Assembly: GCA_051453625.1 (NCBI GenBank)
Contig: JBOZIK010000001.1
Coordinates: 207,309,202 to 207,349,249 of the forward strand
From: Welwitschia mirabilis
Lineage: Eukaryota > Gnetophyta > Gnetopsida > Welwitschiales
Length of the DNA: 40,048 bases
Direction of reading: 5' to 3'
Made by a program: the position numbers and the translations under genes
Shown: one piece after another, positions 21,178 through 32,904 of the stretch
Numbering within the stretch: position 1 is the stretch's first letter
Layout: every line of letters starts with the position of its first letter
Notes under the pieces: model-generated
What the model was told of the DNA's origin: nothing
What the model saw: only the letters and a program-made list of their open reading frames with translations
Databases searched by the model: none

Positions 21178-21460
21178 ATGGAAGATAATAAAAATATATA
21201 TGAAATTTTTATAGAAAGAATAAAGAATTTACCATTGAAAAATAATGGCTCTACAGAGGAAAAGAGACATCTACATGAAATCCTACTTAAAAAACGGAAT
21301 CTACAACTTAAGAATGAGTTCATGGATGGTAAGAAACGTTTACATGAATTTTTTTTTCAAAAGTAGAAAAATTAAGTCTCTTCAAGAAATCTTGGCTAAT
21401 AGAAAGAAGGACTTTCCTTTAAAGGATGTTGTTAAAACTAGGGCCTCTTCCTCTTTTTAA
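21178..21460 (+). pseudogene. Small ORF of ~94 codons with repeated peptide units, one frameshift
   Basis: ATG at 21178 (MEDNKNIYEI) opens a frame to 21366. The neighbouring frame carries on to a TAA at 21458-21460. The two join if one T is absent from the nine-T run at 21349-21357. The product is highly basic and built from four related units: IYEIFIERIKNLPLKN, LHEILLKKRNLQLKN, LHEFFFQKSRKI and LQEILANRKKDFPLKD. I do not recognise the family. It ends just before repeat copy 2 and follows a possible LTR and leader, so it may be the first ORF of an LTR element. It is less damaged than its neighbours. Confidence 0.5.
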
Positions 21461-21467
21461 CATATTT

Positions 21468-24427
21468 CTTTTTAACCTTATTCTAGATATGATAATAAGC
21501 TTGAATACTTTAGGGATTCTCCTCTAATTTAGAAAAGCATTTAATACTAGATTTGATAAATCATAACCTTTTTTCATAGAAATTAATTATGAATAAGAGG
21601 TTAATTTCCTACATAAATCCTTTTATACAACTATAAATTAAAGTGAAAAACTTATCAATAATTTAGAAAGATTAATAGGAGTCATCATACAAACATATGT
21701 GATAGAATAACATTCTCAATCCTACCCCACTATGTCTATTACATCCCAACTTGAGAGTTAAGAAGAAATGTTAAAATTTATAGTAGCAATAATTCTTACT
21801 TATAAATGATGGGAAAGAATTAAGAAATGTGATTTTAAATAAATTTTCCATATTTCACCCTCAAGAGGAAACCAAAGTGAGAATATTCAAGAGTTAACTC
21901 AACAAATTAACAAGAACAATGAGGATGATAAGGATGGTATAAAAATACTATATCATATCCTTAATCTCCACTTATTCTTAGAATATGATGGAAAAGAAGT
22001 ATCAACTCAAGAAAAATCAAAAAATCTTCTACTACATGATGAAGATGATGAGTAGTTTTCTCTTTGTGAGCTTATTAAGGAATCAAATAATTTAGAGAAG
22101 TATAATAGTATTTACCAAAATAATGATAAGCCCAATGAAAAAAGAAAGATACAAAAATTGAAGAAAGAATTTAATAAAGTAATTATAATGACAACAATGA
22201 GGAGAATAGGAACAATGAAGAAGCCATGGAGTTTTATCCATACTAAATGAAGGATAGAATTGTTCCTTCTAATGCAACAATCCAACTTAAAGAGTCTACT
22301 CATAGTTCTTCCTTTCTTTCACTTAAAAACATCCTTTATTCTAATCCTACTCCTACATTACCTTATGACCTTGATAATGATAACATTTCTCTATGTCTTC
22401 CATTTGAACATTTATGTAAATCTTAAAACCATATCCCTTTCTTTATTCTTAATTAAACCCATAAACTTTATGAGTCTATTTCTAATGTCTTTTAATCTCT
22501 TCCTTTTAAAACTTTATGTAACACTTAAAGTAACATCCTTCCCTCTCCTACCAAGTTCACTTTACCTTATGCCTTTAATAATTAATCTTTTGAAAATTAT
22601 GACTTGGGATATCTTGAAATTTCTAAATTAAGATAAACCTTATCTTTTTAATGATAATCCATGCTTATACTTGAATTTTAGAGAGATTCTTAAGTATGTT
22701 AAATCAATTCTAATTAATCATAATAAGAAGCTTCATCAAAAGTATTAGATTCATGGTAGAAACATTGATGTTTTTCAATTACAACATTAAATTTTAAAAG
22801 GAGGTTATTACTTCAAATATTAGTATCATGAGTTTGATAAGGAAGTCTTTTCTAATAAAATATATCAATTTTTTGTCTCTTATTTGGCTAATGAAATTTA
22901 TAAAATTAAGGTATTTTTAAGATTTTTTTAATGACCAATTAATTTTTTTGGAGAATGTTTGTATGTATTTCATCTTTTATCAGTTAGTTTCTATATGATT
23001 TGATCCTTATTTTTTTAAAGAAGTATAATTCAATAACTATGTTGAATTATCTAGATTTTTGTATAGGGATAAATGTAAAGCAAAGAAACAATAGTTTTGG
23101 TTCATACTAGTATTTTATTTAAAGTAATTGATTTAGTGTAGCCTCTTTTCTTAAATGAATATCTACCACTTATCCTTATACGAATGGTATTATTCAAATG
23201 GTTTCTCATTTTTCACAACTATTAACTTGATTTTATTCCAATTTTCATTGTGTAGTATGTTTAAGAATTTTAGGATTTTCAATTTATGAATGATGAATTA
23301 AGTTTAAGCCAAGTGAAAGGCATTCAAGCACTTATGAACTCTCATTTTAGGAGAAGAAAATTTGCTTAATTAATGTTTTTATGTTATATGCTTGGTCTCT
23401 TCATCAATTTCATTTTTATTAAGGCTATAAGTTATAGTACTTTGATAATGTATAAAATTTTTTCCATATTTATTTTAAAAAGGAGAGTAGAAATGGATAT
23501 AAGAAAGAGAAAAAGAATTCTCAAAATCAAAAAAAAATATCAATTTATACTATGAAAGTTCTTTTGCTAATTACTTATAATCTATCTTGGGGATTATGGT
23601 ACTAGGAGCAAAGTTTCTTAACTATCTATGTCCTATCTCATAAGTCCTAATAGTTATGATAATAACTGAGATGAATGGTTAAAAATTGTATAATCCANNN
23701 NNNNNNNCATAGTAGAAGGAATATAAGGGAAAAGGATGTACACCTTAAAGTATGCCATGATTATCACATTGTCAAGTATTATTAGTTTATAGCCATATTT
23801 TAAGTTTATGCTTGAGAAAATAGCAAGAATATGTCAATTTTAATTAGCACACTATTATTTTCATCCATGCTATTCAAATAGAACCATGATTTTTTAGTAA
23901 TATTTAATTATAAATAAGAGACTTCTAGTAAGTAATCAACTTCAAATAGAATATATTTTAATGCACTTTGTTTCTATTCATTGATTTAGATAATATTAAC
24001 ATTATTAAATCATACTTTTTCTACTTATCATAGTACTAGCATTAGAGTAATTAACTTAATATTTTTTAAAAGATTTGCATTGCTTTCTCTTTTAAATAAA
24101 GTATCAATTTTTAAGAGGTTAGGATTTCAAACATAACTAGTTTAATGTTTATTTTCATAATGCTTGAGATTTCTTTGGTTTTTTTCTTTCTTATTTTATG
24201 CTTATGTGTTTTCATTCCATACTTCATCTCTCATTCATGATGCATCTTTTGTAATATTTCAAAAGCTAAACCACCATATTATTATTATTCTAGCTTTTCA
24301 ACTTCCAATGCATGGATGACTTCAGTGGAGGACTAATATATAAGGAATTTTTTAGAAGTGATATATTGAATCTTTTAGAAATAAGTTTCTATGTGGACTT
24401 ATGTTTGTCATAATTTCAAACCATATG
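21468..24427. repeat. Copy 2 of the unrecognised ~2.7-3.0 kb repeat
   Basis: Direct copy of 16845-19586 with many substitutions and small indels. The acidic frame is seen at about 21880-22120 (EYDGKEVSTQEKSKNLL then HDEDDE), where one stop of copy 1 is a Gln codon and a new stop follows the acidic run. A longer open frame at 22260-22631 is hydrophobic and out of register with the matched residues, so I treat it as chance. A 10-N gap is at 23698. Homology to copy 1 ends at ATATGT (24423-24428). Confidence 0.7.
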
Positions 24428-25139
24428 TGTCATACCTCATATTTTGTAAACCTTAGTTACTTGATATTAAGCATATTAAGCTTTCAATTAGATGATGAAT
24501 TACTCTTCTTTAAAGGCCTTATCAAAACAAAATAATATCTTAAATTAAACTTAGTTTATAATTTTCATATTTTATTATGATAATGATAATAATTGTATTA
24601 GAATGTTTTTATGAGAAAAGCTATTCAAACATTTAAAATTAGATAACCCCATTATGTAAAGAATTAAAATCACATGATAACACTAATAAATTAAAAATAT
24701 TTAAAGGACATAATAATATACTTTACATCCTATTTACTCATTTAAAGTTTTGGTAAATGTGATAGGTATACTATATTATAAATAAATTTTTCTTCCTTAT
24801 GTTATGTAAGTTATAGATTCTATGCATTTTGAAATAAATAAGCATTTAAAAAAGTGATGTTCTCTTACCTAGAACCAAGAATGATAAATGAGTAGCTTTA
24901 CTCTACCATGACTTTGATCTTCTTGAGATGTGTAAGGGAACTTGGTTTATAGTATATGTATTGTTTTATTCATTATAATTGAATGTTTTATCTTTTTATA
25001 ACACATGAAAATTTTCAAATTTGTGATTCATTCTTTTAAGGCATGTCTTGAATGAATTAAACTCACTTATGAGCTTATAAAGAATTAAGGATGAGCTAGC
25101 ATAAGGAAATATTCATCTAATCAACTTTGCTAATTAAAC
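24428..25139 (+). mobile_element. Possible start of another LTR (TGTCATACC)
   Basis: Where the homology between the two repeat copies breaks, copy 2 changes to TGTCATACCTCATATTTTG directly after ATATG. A start of TGTCATACC is common for plant gypsy LTRs. No matching end or second ATATG could be found, so only the breakpoint is certain. Confidence 0.35.
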
Positions 25140-25156
25140 NNNNNNNNNNNNNNNNN

Positions 25157-25300
<144 letters not shown>

Positions 25301-25366
25301 TCATCCCACTTATTAATGATAAATCATTTGATCTTATAACATTGAGATATGTGCCTTTTATTTATC

Positions 25367-25375
25367 TATAAATAG
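25367..25375 (+). promoter_or_regulatory. TATA box candidate
   Basis: TATAAATAG followed by AGACT and, about 50 bp on, a TTCTCTCTTTCTTTC pyrimidine tract, a layout typical of plant LTR or gene promoters. It may be the promoter of an LTR starting at 24428. No ORF follows. Confidence 0.4.
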
Positions 25376-25539
25376 AGACTTTTTCCTATCTTATAAAAAA
25401 AAGAAGATACTTCCTTTTTTTCCATGTATGTTCTCTCTTTCTTTCATTTTCTTGATTGTGAAGCTTCAAGCTTGGAATCTTAGAGCTAATGAAATCTTAA
25501 TCTTAGATCTTCATCAATCTACAACTATCAAGGTCTTAC

Positions 25540-28043
25540 TAATCTTTTTAAATAAGCTCTTTACTTATGTTATTCATATATTCTCTTCTAATATTTTAGT
25601 ATAATAATGTAATCCTTGCATTATACCACTATTTATGATATCTCATACAATTATATTATTCCCTTCCATTATCTCTCATAAGATGGGGAAAGATAAGAGC
25701 GATCTCTTATACTTGTTGATTGAGGTTACTAATGGATGATTATGGCTAAGTGACTACTTAGAGGATTTAATATATACTTGGGTACCCATCTTTATTTTAT
25801 ATTAATATACATAAGAATATATATTTCATTTATTATGCATTAGATCCATCTTATTAGGAGCAATATCTAACTCTCAAAGTCTCTTTTAGAGTAGTACTCC
25901 TTCATGATGATTCTAATCTTCATCATAAATACTTTTATGAATTGATTTGATTTTCCTTTCTAGATTGATTTGCATTAATAGTATTTAATAAATTTATGCT
26001 ATAAATAATGAGTTTATGTAGTGTATTCATTATTTTACTAATTCAAATTATTGTATAATTAGTTGTTAAACCTCTATTATATTTTCTCTAGTGAAAGTTA
26101 AATTTTCATATAACAAAAATATCATAGATTATTAATTAATAAGTATAAATTAGTGAAAAAAATTTTGTAAGTTTAGGATTATGTTATGAATGTGAAATGT
26201 AAATCGGTAATGTTTTTGATGTATAATTATTTTTAAGAAATTTATTCATTAAAATAGATCAGGAAATAAATGTAGAAAATAATAAGTAATTAATTTATAT
26301 TTATGTAACTAACAATTAAGATATTTGTAACTTGATCATCCTAAGTTATAAATAATTACATAAGCTTTCTAAAACCTCTTATATCATTTAAAACTCAAAG
26401 TAGTTTAAAATCTATAATCATTTTAGTGTAGTGTAATAGGTTTGTAATTTTAGAAAATTTGACAATTTTTAACCTTAACTCTAGACCTTAGAATTAATAT
26501 TTTTAAAATTACAAGATATCTTAAGTTCATTTCTAAGATCCTATTATGAATTTACTTTATTAAAAATTAATGTAATTTATTTTTAAATTTATAAAGACTT
26601 CATTATTAAATTTTTAATTGTGATATCTCCTTAGAATATAAAAATATTATAATTAATGTTTTAAATTATAGAACAATTTTTAGATAAAATTTCATAAGGA
26701 ATTTACCTAAAAATAATATTTTATAAATAATAATACCTCTTTTACCTTTTCTTTTTATCATATTTTAAATGTGTATGCTTGTAAGAATTTTCACCTTAGT
26801 AGTTTAAGTAATATAAATACTCTCTAGATTATCACTTATTTTTTTGACTTATAATATACCCATATGAATTTTAGATAAAGATTTATATCTTAATAATTAT
26901 GCTTGAGCTATACCTTTTTTTCTTTACCTTCATTTCACTAATCTAGGGAGATTGTCATATGATCATGAAAGATTGTTTCTAAGATTGACATAGCTCTAGA
27001 TATGGATTAGTTTCTTTAAGTACATTATTAAAATGTGATTTGATAGAATTTTAAAATTTTTATTATTATTGAAAGAAATAAAAGGAGAAAATATTTCCTT
27101 CTTTTAGATTTTCATTATTATAATCTTAAATATGGAGATGTTCTAGTGTGCTTATTTTCTCTTTTATAATTATTTCTATAAAATGAACTTAATGATGATT
27201 ACAATTATTATAACTAGGTAAATAATCTATTAAATATTTACATTAGTTAGTATTATATGCATGTATTTGTATGGTGTATTTATCACATAGGATAAAATCA
27301 AGATAATTCTAATAATGATTATCCCTACACTTGGATTTCATCACCAACATTGATTGCATTGCATTTTTTCATAATACCTTTTTGGAAGTGGATTTTATCA
27401 CCACTCTCATACTCTACCCATGTATGGACTTAATTAAACTTAATATATTAAGCTCTTGATATTGATGAATTATGTACACCATCAAAAGAAGTTTCAAGGA
27501 ATTGAGGGTCATTTGTAAGCATGAATTCACCTCACATACCACTTGTCACCTAGATTAGGGGTAATCGAGATGAAATATAAGCTTATGGACTTGAGCCCAA
27601 CCAGTGTATATACTTTATAATTTGATATAGAACCAACTCATATTTATAGGGTATCTGAATATCAAATTAGAATGCCATTAATGGTAGGTATAACCTCTTA
27701 TTACATTAGTTAAGTGTTATCCTTAAACTTATCTATGTATGTTTATAATAAGTTTACATCTCTTCAACTATTTACAAGACATCTTTCTATGTGAGCAAAA
27801 AATAGAAACAAATAGAGGCTACAAGCTTATGACATCTTTATTATTTATAAACCAAAATAACCTAGGAATTAGTTATAGATAAATATACAATAATAATATG
27901 ATTTATTTTTCTTAAAACATTAAAAATACTAATAAAGGAATAAGTAAAATTTGATCCTAAGTTTTTCTATGTTTACTAAGTAATAATATTAAAGAATGAA
28001 AGAAGAGAAGAGAAAAAATAGTGCTTAATTAGGATAAGAAAAG
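25540..28043. other. AT-rich intergenic sequence
   Basis: Low-complexity AT-rich DNA up to the LINE. Small related phrases occur (for example 'atattaagct' with 'gatgaatta' at 24470 and 27445), which suggests old repeat relics, but no coding region, RNA gene or element end can be supported. Confidence 0.4.
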
Positions 28044-28056
28044 ATAGTATATCATG
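28044..28056 (+). repeat. Left target-site duplication of the LINE
   Basis: ATAGTATATCATG, matched at 34641-34653 by ATAGTGTATCATG with one transition. The right copy comes directly after the poly(A) tail. Confidence 0.82.
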
Positions 28057-28275
28057 GAAGCTCTAAGAGGTTCAACGAATCTGGAGCACAGGAGGGAGTA
28101 AGGCTTAGAAGATTGTGGATCGGTGGGGGTGGTTTCAGTCCTTGGCCACAGAGTGCTGGGGTGATTTCAGTCATAAGACAGTCATTCTTCGGGTAGGTTA
28201 TGGGATTTTTTTCATTTTGTAGTTCTAGTCCAATTTTAGGGTTTTTTTTTTTTTTTTAAGGGATTTGACCCTAAT
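28057..28275 (+). other. LINE 5' UTR
   Basis: Starts right after the target duplication. It contains two related GGGGTGRTTTCAGTC blocks about 30 bp apart (near 28125 and 28155) and a 16-T run near 28242. It is less AT-rich than its flanks and would hold the internal promoter of the element. Confidence 0.5.
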
Positions 28276-29160
28276 ATGAAAAAGACTTAGTTCTCCAGGG
28301 AAGGGAAATCTCTTATTTTGGACAACAATGAAGATGCCTATAGTAAGATCAAGAAGAAGCTCAAATATAGTTTAATTGGCAAATTTGTTTCATCTTATAC
28401 TGATCAAGATTGGATTGGGTCCATGAATGGATTACTATGAAATGAATAAGAGTTAGTAAAGTTGATATTATTATAATGTAAGAAAAGTTGGTGTTATTTC
28501 AACTAGATAATGAACAAGATCAAGATGAAATAATCACAAGAGGACCATGGTTTTTTAGTGTTTGAGAGCTTGCCCTAGCCAATGGATGCCAGGGATGCAA
28601 TTGAACCCAAATATGTTTAAGAAACTTTCAATCTGGATTTACATCTATAAGTTCTCTATAAAGTTTTAAAATAAAGATCAATTAAAAAGAATGGTAGCTC
28701 AGTTTAATAAAATCATCAAACTTAATAGGATTACTATTAAATAGACAAGATTGGTGTAGGTTAGATTCTATGTTTGAATGAGCCTCAAGGATACCAAGGA
28801 CATCTAATCTATAAATTTTAAGTCTAAATGGAATATTTGTAATCTTGACATCATATACAAGAATCTTCTGATTTCTTACATAGTCTATGGAAAATTAGGA
28901 CACCTCTTTAGAAGATGTACTCTTCCTAAAAATAAATGTTTACATTGTGGAAGATTGGATCACCTATGAAAAGAATGTCAAAAAATACTGATTGATATTA
29001 AATAAAATCTAAAGGAAACCTATACTTTTTGTGAGAAATCTAGTCACAATCAAAACCTATGTTGATATAAGTAAATAAAGGAATAAACCAGAAAAAGTAC
29101 AACTATTTTCCCTAAGAAAAGCAAGAAAAAGGAAGTATTAGAAAAAGAGCATAACCCATT
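28276..29160 (+). pseudogene. LINE ORF1 relic (nucleic-acid-binding protein, CCHC)
   Basis: The start is the ATG at 28276, whose frame (MKKT, stop, FSREGKSLILDNNEDA) runs into KYSLIGKFVSS and DQDWIGSMNG. After a shift, KVDIIIM, EKLVLFQLDNEQDQDEII and TRGPWFF follow, which fits the DUF4283-like N-terminal domain of plant LINE ORF1 proteins. The C-terminal part has GKLGHLFRRC, what is left of a first knuckle, then a second knuckle at 28937-28978. The protein would bind LINE RNA. Several stops read as mutated Gln or Arg codons. Confidence 0.75.
28937..28978 (+). other. CCHC zinc knuckle of LINE ORF1
   Basis: CLHCGRLDHL-stop-KEC fits C-x2-C-x4-H-x4-C, with a TGA (probably from CGA or TGG) between the His and the last Cys. 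Confidence 0.85.
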
Positions 29161-29688
29161 TTAACTTCTCATGAATTAGAATAATACCTAACAACCTCTA
29201 AATGATGATGAAACCAATGAAGTGAAAACCCGAATGAAGGGAAGGCCTAGTAATAGAATACTCCAAGAATAAGAAACAATAGAGAATGTTGCAAATAGCT
29301 CACAAGCCACTATTAAAGATACCTTAGGGAAAGAATAATCACTCAAAAAGGGACGNNNNNNNNNNNNNNNNNNNNNNNNNNNNNNNNNNNNNNNNNNNNN
29401 NNNNNNNNNNNNNNNNNNNNNNNNNNNNNNNNNNNNNNNNNNNNNNNNNNNNNNNNNNNNNNNNNNNNNNNNNNNNNNNNNNNNNNNNNNNNNNNNNNNN
29501 NNNNNNNNNNNNNNNNNNNNNNNNNNNNNNNNNNNNNNNNNNNNNNNNNNNNNNNNNNNNNNNNNNNNNNNNNNNNNNNNNNNNNNNNNNNNNNNNNNNN
29601 NNNNNNNNNNNNNNNNNNNNNNNNNNNNNNNNNNNNNNNNNNNNNNNNNNNNNNNNNNNNNNNNNNNNNNNNNNNNNNNNNNNNNNNN

Positions 29689-30057
29689 AAGCTCAAAGGA
29701 CTATAGTAGATAAATCTAAAGAGCTTATATTAGGTAAATTCAATTAATGTTTTCATCATTAGGAAAAATTAGGGGGGTGATAATCGAAATTCTAGAGGTG
29801 CCTCAATACTAAAAGATTTTTTGGTAAGATACTTTCTCATAGACATTCCTATTGTTGGGTACAAATACATGTGGTCAAATAGAAGAGCAGGTGCAGATCT
29901 GATAATGTCTAAGATTGATAGAGTTCTAGCTAGAAAGAAACTAGCCAAACTTCTGCTTGAAGCCTATGGTCTGAATAGAATTACCTCTGATCACCATTCT
30001 ATCAAACTTAGAATGGGGATGATCTCACCCCTGAAAACTCCATTTCATATGGAATAA
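29689..30057 (+). pseudogene. LINE ORF2 endonuclease, C-terminal part
   Basis: After the 333-N gap, the frame gives EKLGGDNRNSR, then (29821-30057) DIPIVGYKYMWSNRRAGADL, IMSKIDRVLA and RITSDHHSIKL. These match the end of the apurinic-type endonuclease of L1 elements: W-S-N-x-R, I-D-R-x-L and the catalytic S-D-H. The N-terminal half of the domain lies in the gap. This piece is open from 29769 to the stop at 30055. Confidence 0.85.
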
Positions 30058-30150
30058 TATTGAATTAATTGGATAAAAACTATAGTACTATTAGAAAAAA
30101 TATGAGCATAGTATGATGGAATCTAAACTATATTTTTTTTCATATAAAGG

Positions 30151-30685
30151 CCTTAATACTCTAAAGGCTTACATAATATATTAAAGAAGGAATGATAAAG
30201 AGACATTTGGATCAAAAGTTAAACTTGAGGAGGAACTCAAAAGTATCCAAACTGAGTAGGAGGAGGAAGGTAACCAAGATAGTTTTTAAAGTAGATAATA
30301 TCAATGCCTAATAGATCTCTAAGAAATAAATGCTAATAAAGAACATTATTAGAGAGAATGATCAAGGATTAAGTGGCTAAAAGAGGATGATAAACATATT
30401 ATATTATTTTTCTAGCAGGCCATCCAACATATATCTAGTAACAAAGTTAGAAGACTAGTTATAGGAGACTAAATCACACAAAATAAAGAGGATATAGCTA
30501 AGGAATTATAGGTCCATCTTAAGAGAATCTGGGAATGAGAGGATATTGCCCTTAACTTAATTCTAAAAAATAAGAAAGTCTCAATTGAAGATAATCATAT
30601 GTTGATTAAACATCTGAATAGAGAAGAGATCTTATCTACTATTAGATTTATGAAGAATAACTAAGCCCTTGGCCCTGATGATTGG
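30151..30685 (+). repeat. First copy of a ~530-bp duplicated piece of LINE ORF2
   Basis: It corresponds to 30786-31313, the region between endonuclease and reverse transcriptase, in the same orientation and with many substitutions. It ends at TGATGATTGG exactly where a 100-N gap begins. Both copies share a TAA in the same codon just before ALGPDDW, so the copies or their source had this stop before they separated. Confidence 0.85.
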
Positions 30686-30785
30686 NNNNNNNNNNNNNNN
30701 NNNNNNNNNNNNNNNNNNNNNNNNNNNNNNNNNNNNNNNNNNNNNNNNNNNNNNNNNNNNNNNNNNNNNNNNNNNNNNNNNNNNN

Positions 30786-31313
30786 CCCTAAAGGCTCACA
30801 TCAGAGATTGGAGAAGGAAAGATAAAAGAGAGGGGTGAATCAAAAGCTAAACTTGAGAAGAAACTTAAAAGTATTCAAGCCAAGCAGGAGGAGGGAGGTA
30901 ACTAGGATAGTCTTCAAAGCAAAGAATATCAGTGCTTAATGGATCTCTAAGAAATAAACACTGATGAAAAACATTATTAGAGAGAACGATCAAGGATCAA
31001 ACAGCTCAAAGAGGGTGATAAGCATACTAGATTCTTCTTCCAACGGGCCAACAAAAATAGATCTGATAACAGAATTAAGAGACTTTCTGTAGGAGGTTAA
31101 ATCATAAAAAATGAAGAGTAAAAAGCTAAAGAATTATAGGCCCATCTTAAAAAAAATCTGGAAATGGGACGATATCGCCATTAGCTTAATTCTAGAAAAT
31201 AAGAAAGTCTTGAATGAAGATAATTATATGTTGACTAAACCCCTAAATAGAGAACAGATTTTATCTATTATCAGATTTATGAAGAATAACTAAGCCCTTG
31301 GCCCTGATGATTG
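30786..31313 (+). repeat. Second copy of the ~530-bp duplicated piece of LINE ORF2
   Basis: Begins directly after the 100-N gap and runs on into the reverse transcriptase domain. It is the copy that is continuous with the rest of ORF2. The open frame 31111-31293 (LKNYRPI, NREQILSIIRFMKNN) belongs to it. Confidence 0.85.
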
Positions 31314-32130
31314 GCTAGTTAAAATTTTTAAATCCTACTTCTCCACCTTAGGGGATAATGTTCATGATGTAATATAGAAAGTCTTCCACAACAACCAGAT
31401 TCCTAGGAAGATGAACAAAACTAAAATGCTACTCATACCAAAAAAAAGAATTCTAGCAAATTAGAGGATTTTAGGCCTCTAGGTATTTGTAACATCATTT
31501 ATATAATTTTTGTAAAAATCATGGTTGGCCAAATCGCCCCTTTGCTTTTCAATGTAATTTTAGAGAACCAAGCTGGCTTCATCCAGTCTATGTATATTCA
31601 AGACCAAATCCTCTTGACTCATGAGATTATTCACTCTGTTAAAAAATACAAATTTCCTCTTCTTATTACTAAATTAGATATTGCTAAAGCTTACGATTTT
31701 GTTAGTTGGCAAGCTTTACGATGTATTCTTAGAAAAATAGACTTTTCTTAATACATTATTAATCTCTAGCTAGACATATAGGCTTCCACTAAAATTTAGT
31801 GTAGAGGTCAACAATCATAAATCAAATTTCTTCTCAATAGAAAAAGGATTAAGACAAGAAAACCTCCTATCATCATAGCTTTTTCTGTTTGTGATGAATG
31901 TATTAGAGGTTTTCTTAAGAATGAATAAAGTTATAGGAATTAAAATTGAAGGCCAAACATTTATCAATAATTACTATGCAGATGAAATCAACATCATGAC
32001 TAGGGATTTATGTTAGTAACTAAAAGCAATAAAAAATGTCATAAACATCTTTGCAGAGGTAATAGGATTCACACTAATTAGAATAAATTAAGAATACATA
32101 CTTTGGCAAAAATATATTAGAGGGGCAAAA
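31260..32130 (+). pseudogene. LINE ORF2 reverse transcriptase relic
   Basis: Conserved L1 blocks occur in order: ALGPDDW (like A-P-G-P-D-G), KMLLIPKK, then in 31521-31751 ENQAGFIQSMYIQDQILL, THEIIHSVKKYK and the catalytic KLDIAKAYD, and YADE at 31975-31986. The family's YADD box therefore has its second Asp changed to Glu. The frame is split by several stops and shifts. The enzyme would carry out target-primed reverse transcription, but it is clearly dead here. Confidence 0.9.
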
Positions 32131-32880
32131 TTACCCAAATCCTGAGTACACTATTAGGAGATTTATAGGATATCTACTTGGGTATCCCTCTTCAAAATTA
32201 GTATAAGACAAATACCTAGAATTACATATTAGAATTCATTCAGAGATAGTGTAGCTTATGGAAAAATAACTTTCTCACCTCAAAGGCTAAAATTATTCTT
32301 ATAAACTCTTGCTTAATCTTATCCTTCTAGTATATAGCTTCCTTATTGCCTCCCCAAGAAACATTATACAAAAAATCAATAGGATCTTAAAGGAATTTAT
32401 TTAGTTAGGAGGAAAGGATTACCATCGAATTCATCTCTATAAATGGAATATTATTACTTGTCTAAAAGAATCAGAAGGTTGGGAAATTTAAAAAGCTAAA
32501 TAATGTATCCTCATTGGAGCACAAAGAATCCTAAATAAAATGAAAAAATAAGATCAACCCTAGTGTTATTTAATTAATTACAAATATAGAGTTTAAACAA
32601 TTGATCATGGGGAGTTCTATTTAAGGAAGCATCTCAGCAAAGCTCACCAATAACTCATGGATTTAAACATTTGTTAGTCTAATTCAACCAAGTAGATCCT
32701 TATACAGAATTATAGAAAATAATATGGTAATAAGAAGTATTGGAGAGGGTAGAGTCTATAAAATATTAAGGTTTTTTCGCTGGCTAAAAGACCATCAAAG
32801 AATTTTAATAAGAGACTAATTACTCAAAAGGGAATTCTAGGTAGACTTTAATTGTCCCAGCTACAATCCAATCCAGAAAC
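32131..32880 (+). pseudogene. LINE ORF2 C-terminal region relic
   Basis: Frames give INRILKEFI, GGKDYHRIHLYKWNIITC, then EGWEI-stop-KAK and a later RIIENNMVIRSIGEGRVYKI. These match the post-RT region of plant L1 ORF2, with the W-x-x-I/V-C-x-P-K-x-x-G-G-L-G-x-R-x block and the I-G-N-G-x-x-I-x-x-W block. I could not see the usual terminal zinc-binding (zf-RVT) Cys/His cluster. Confidence 0.7.
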
Positions 32881-32904
32881 AGTATAGCATCTGTTTTATC
32901 AATG

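Noticed and set aside
22260-22631. 123-codon plus-strand frame, hydrophobic
   Set aside because: It is out of register with the residues shared by the two repeat copies, and its Leu/Ile/Phe richness is what T-rich DNA gives by chance.
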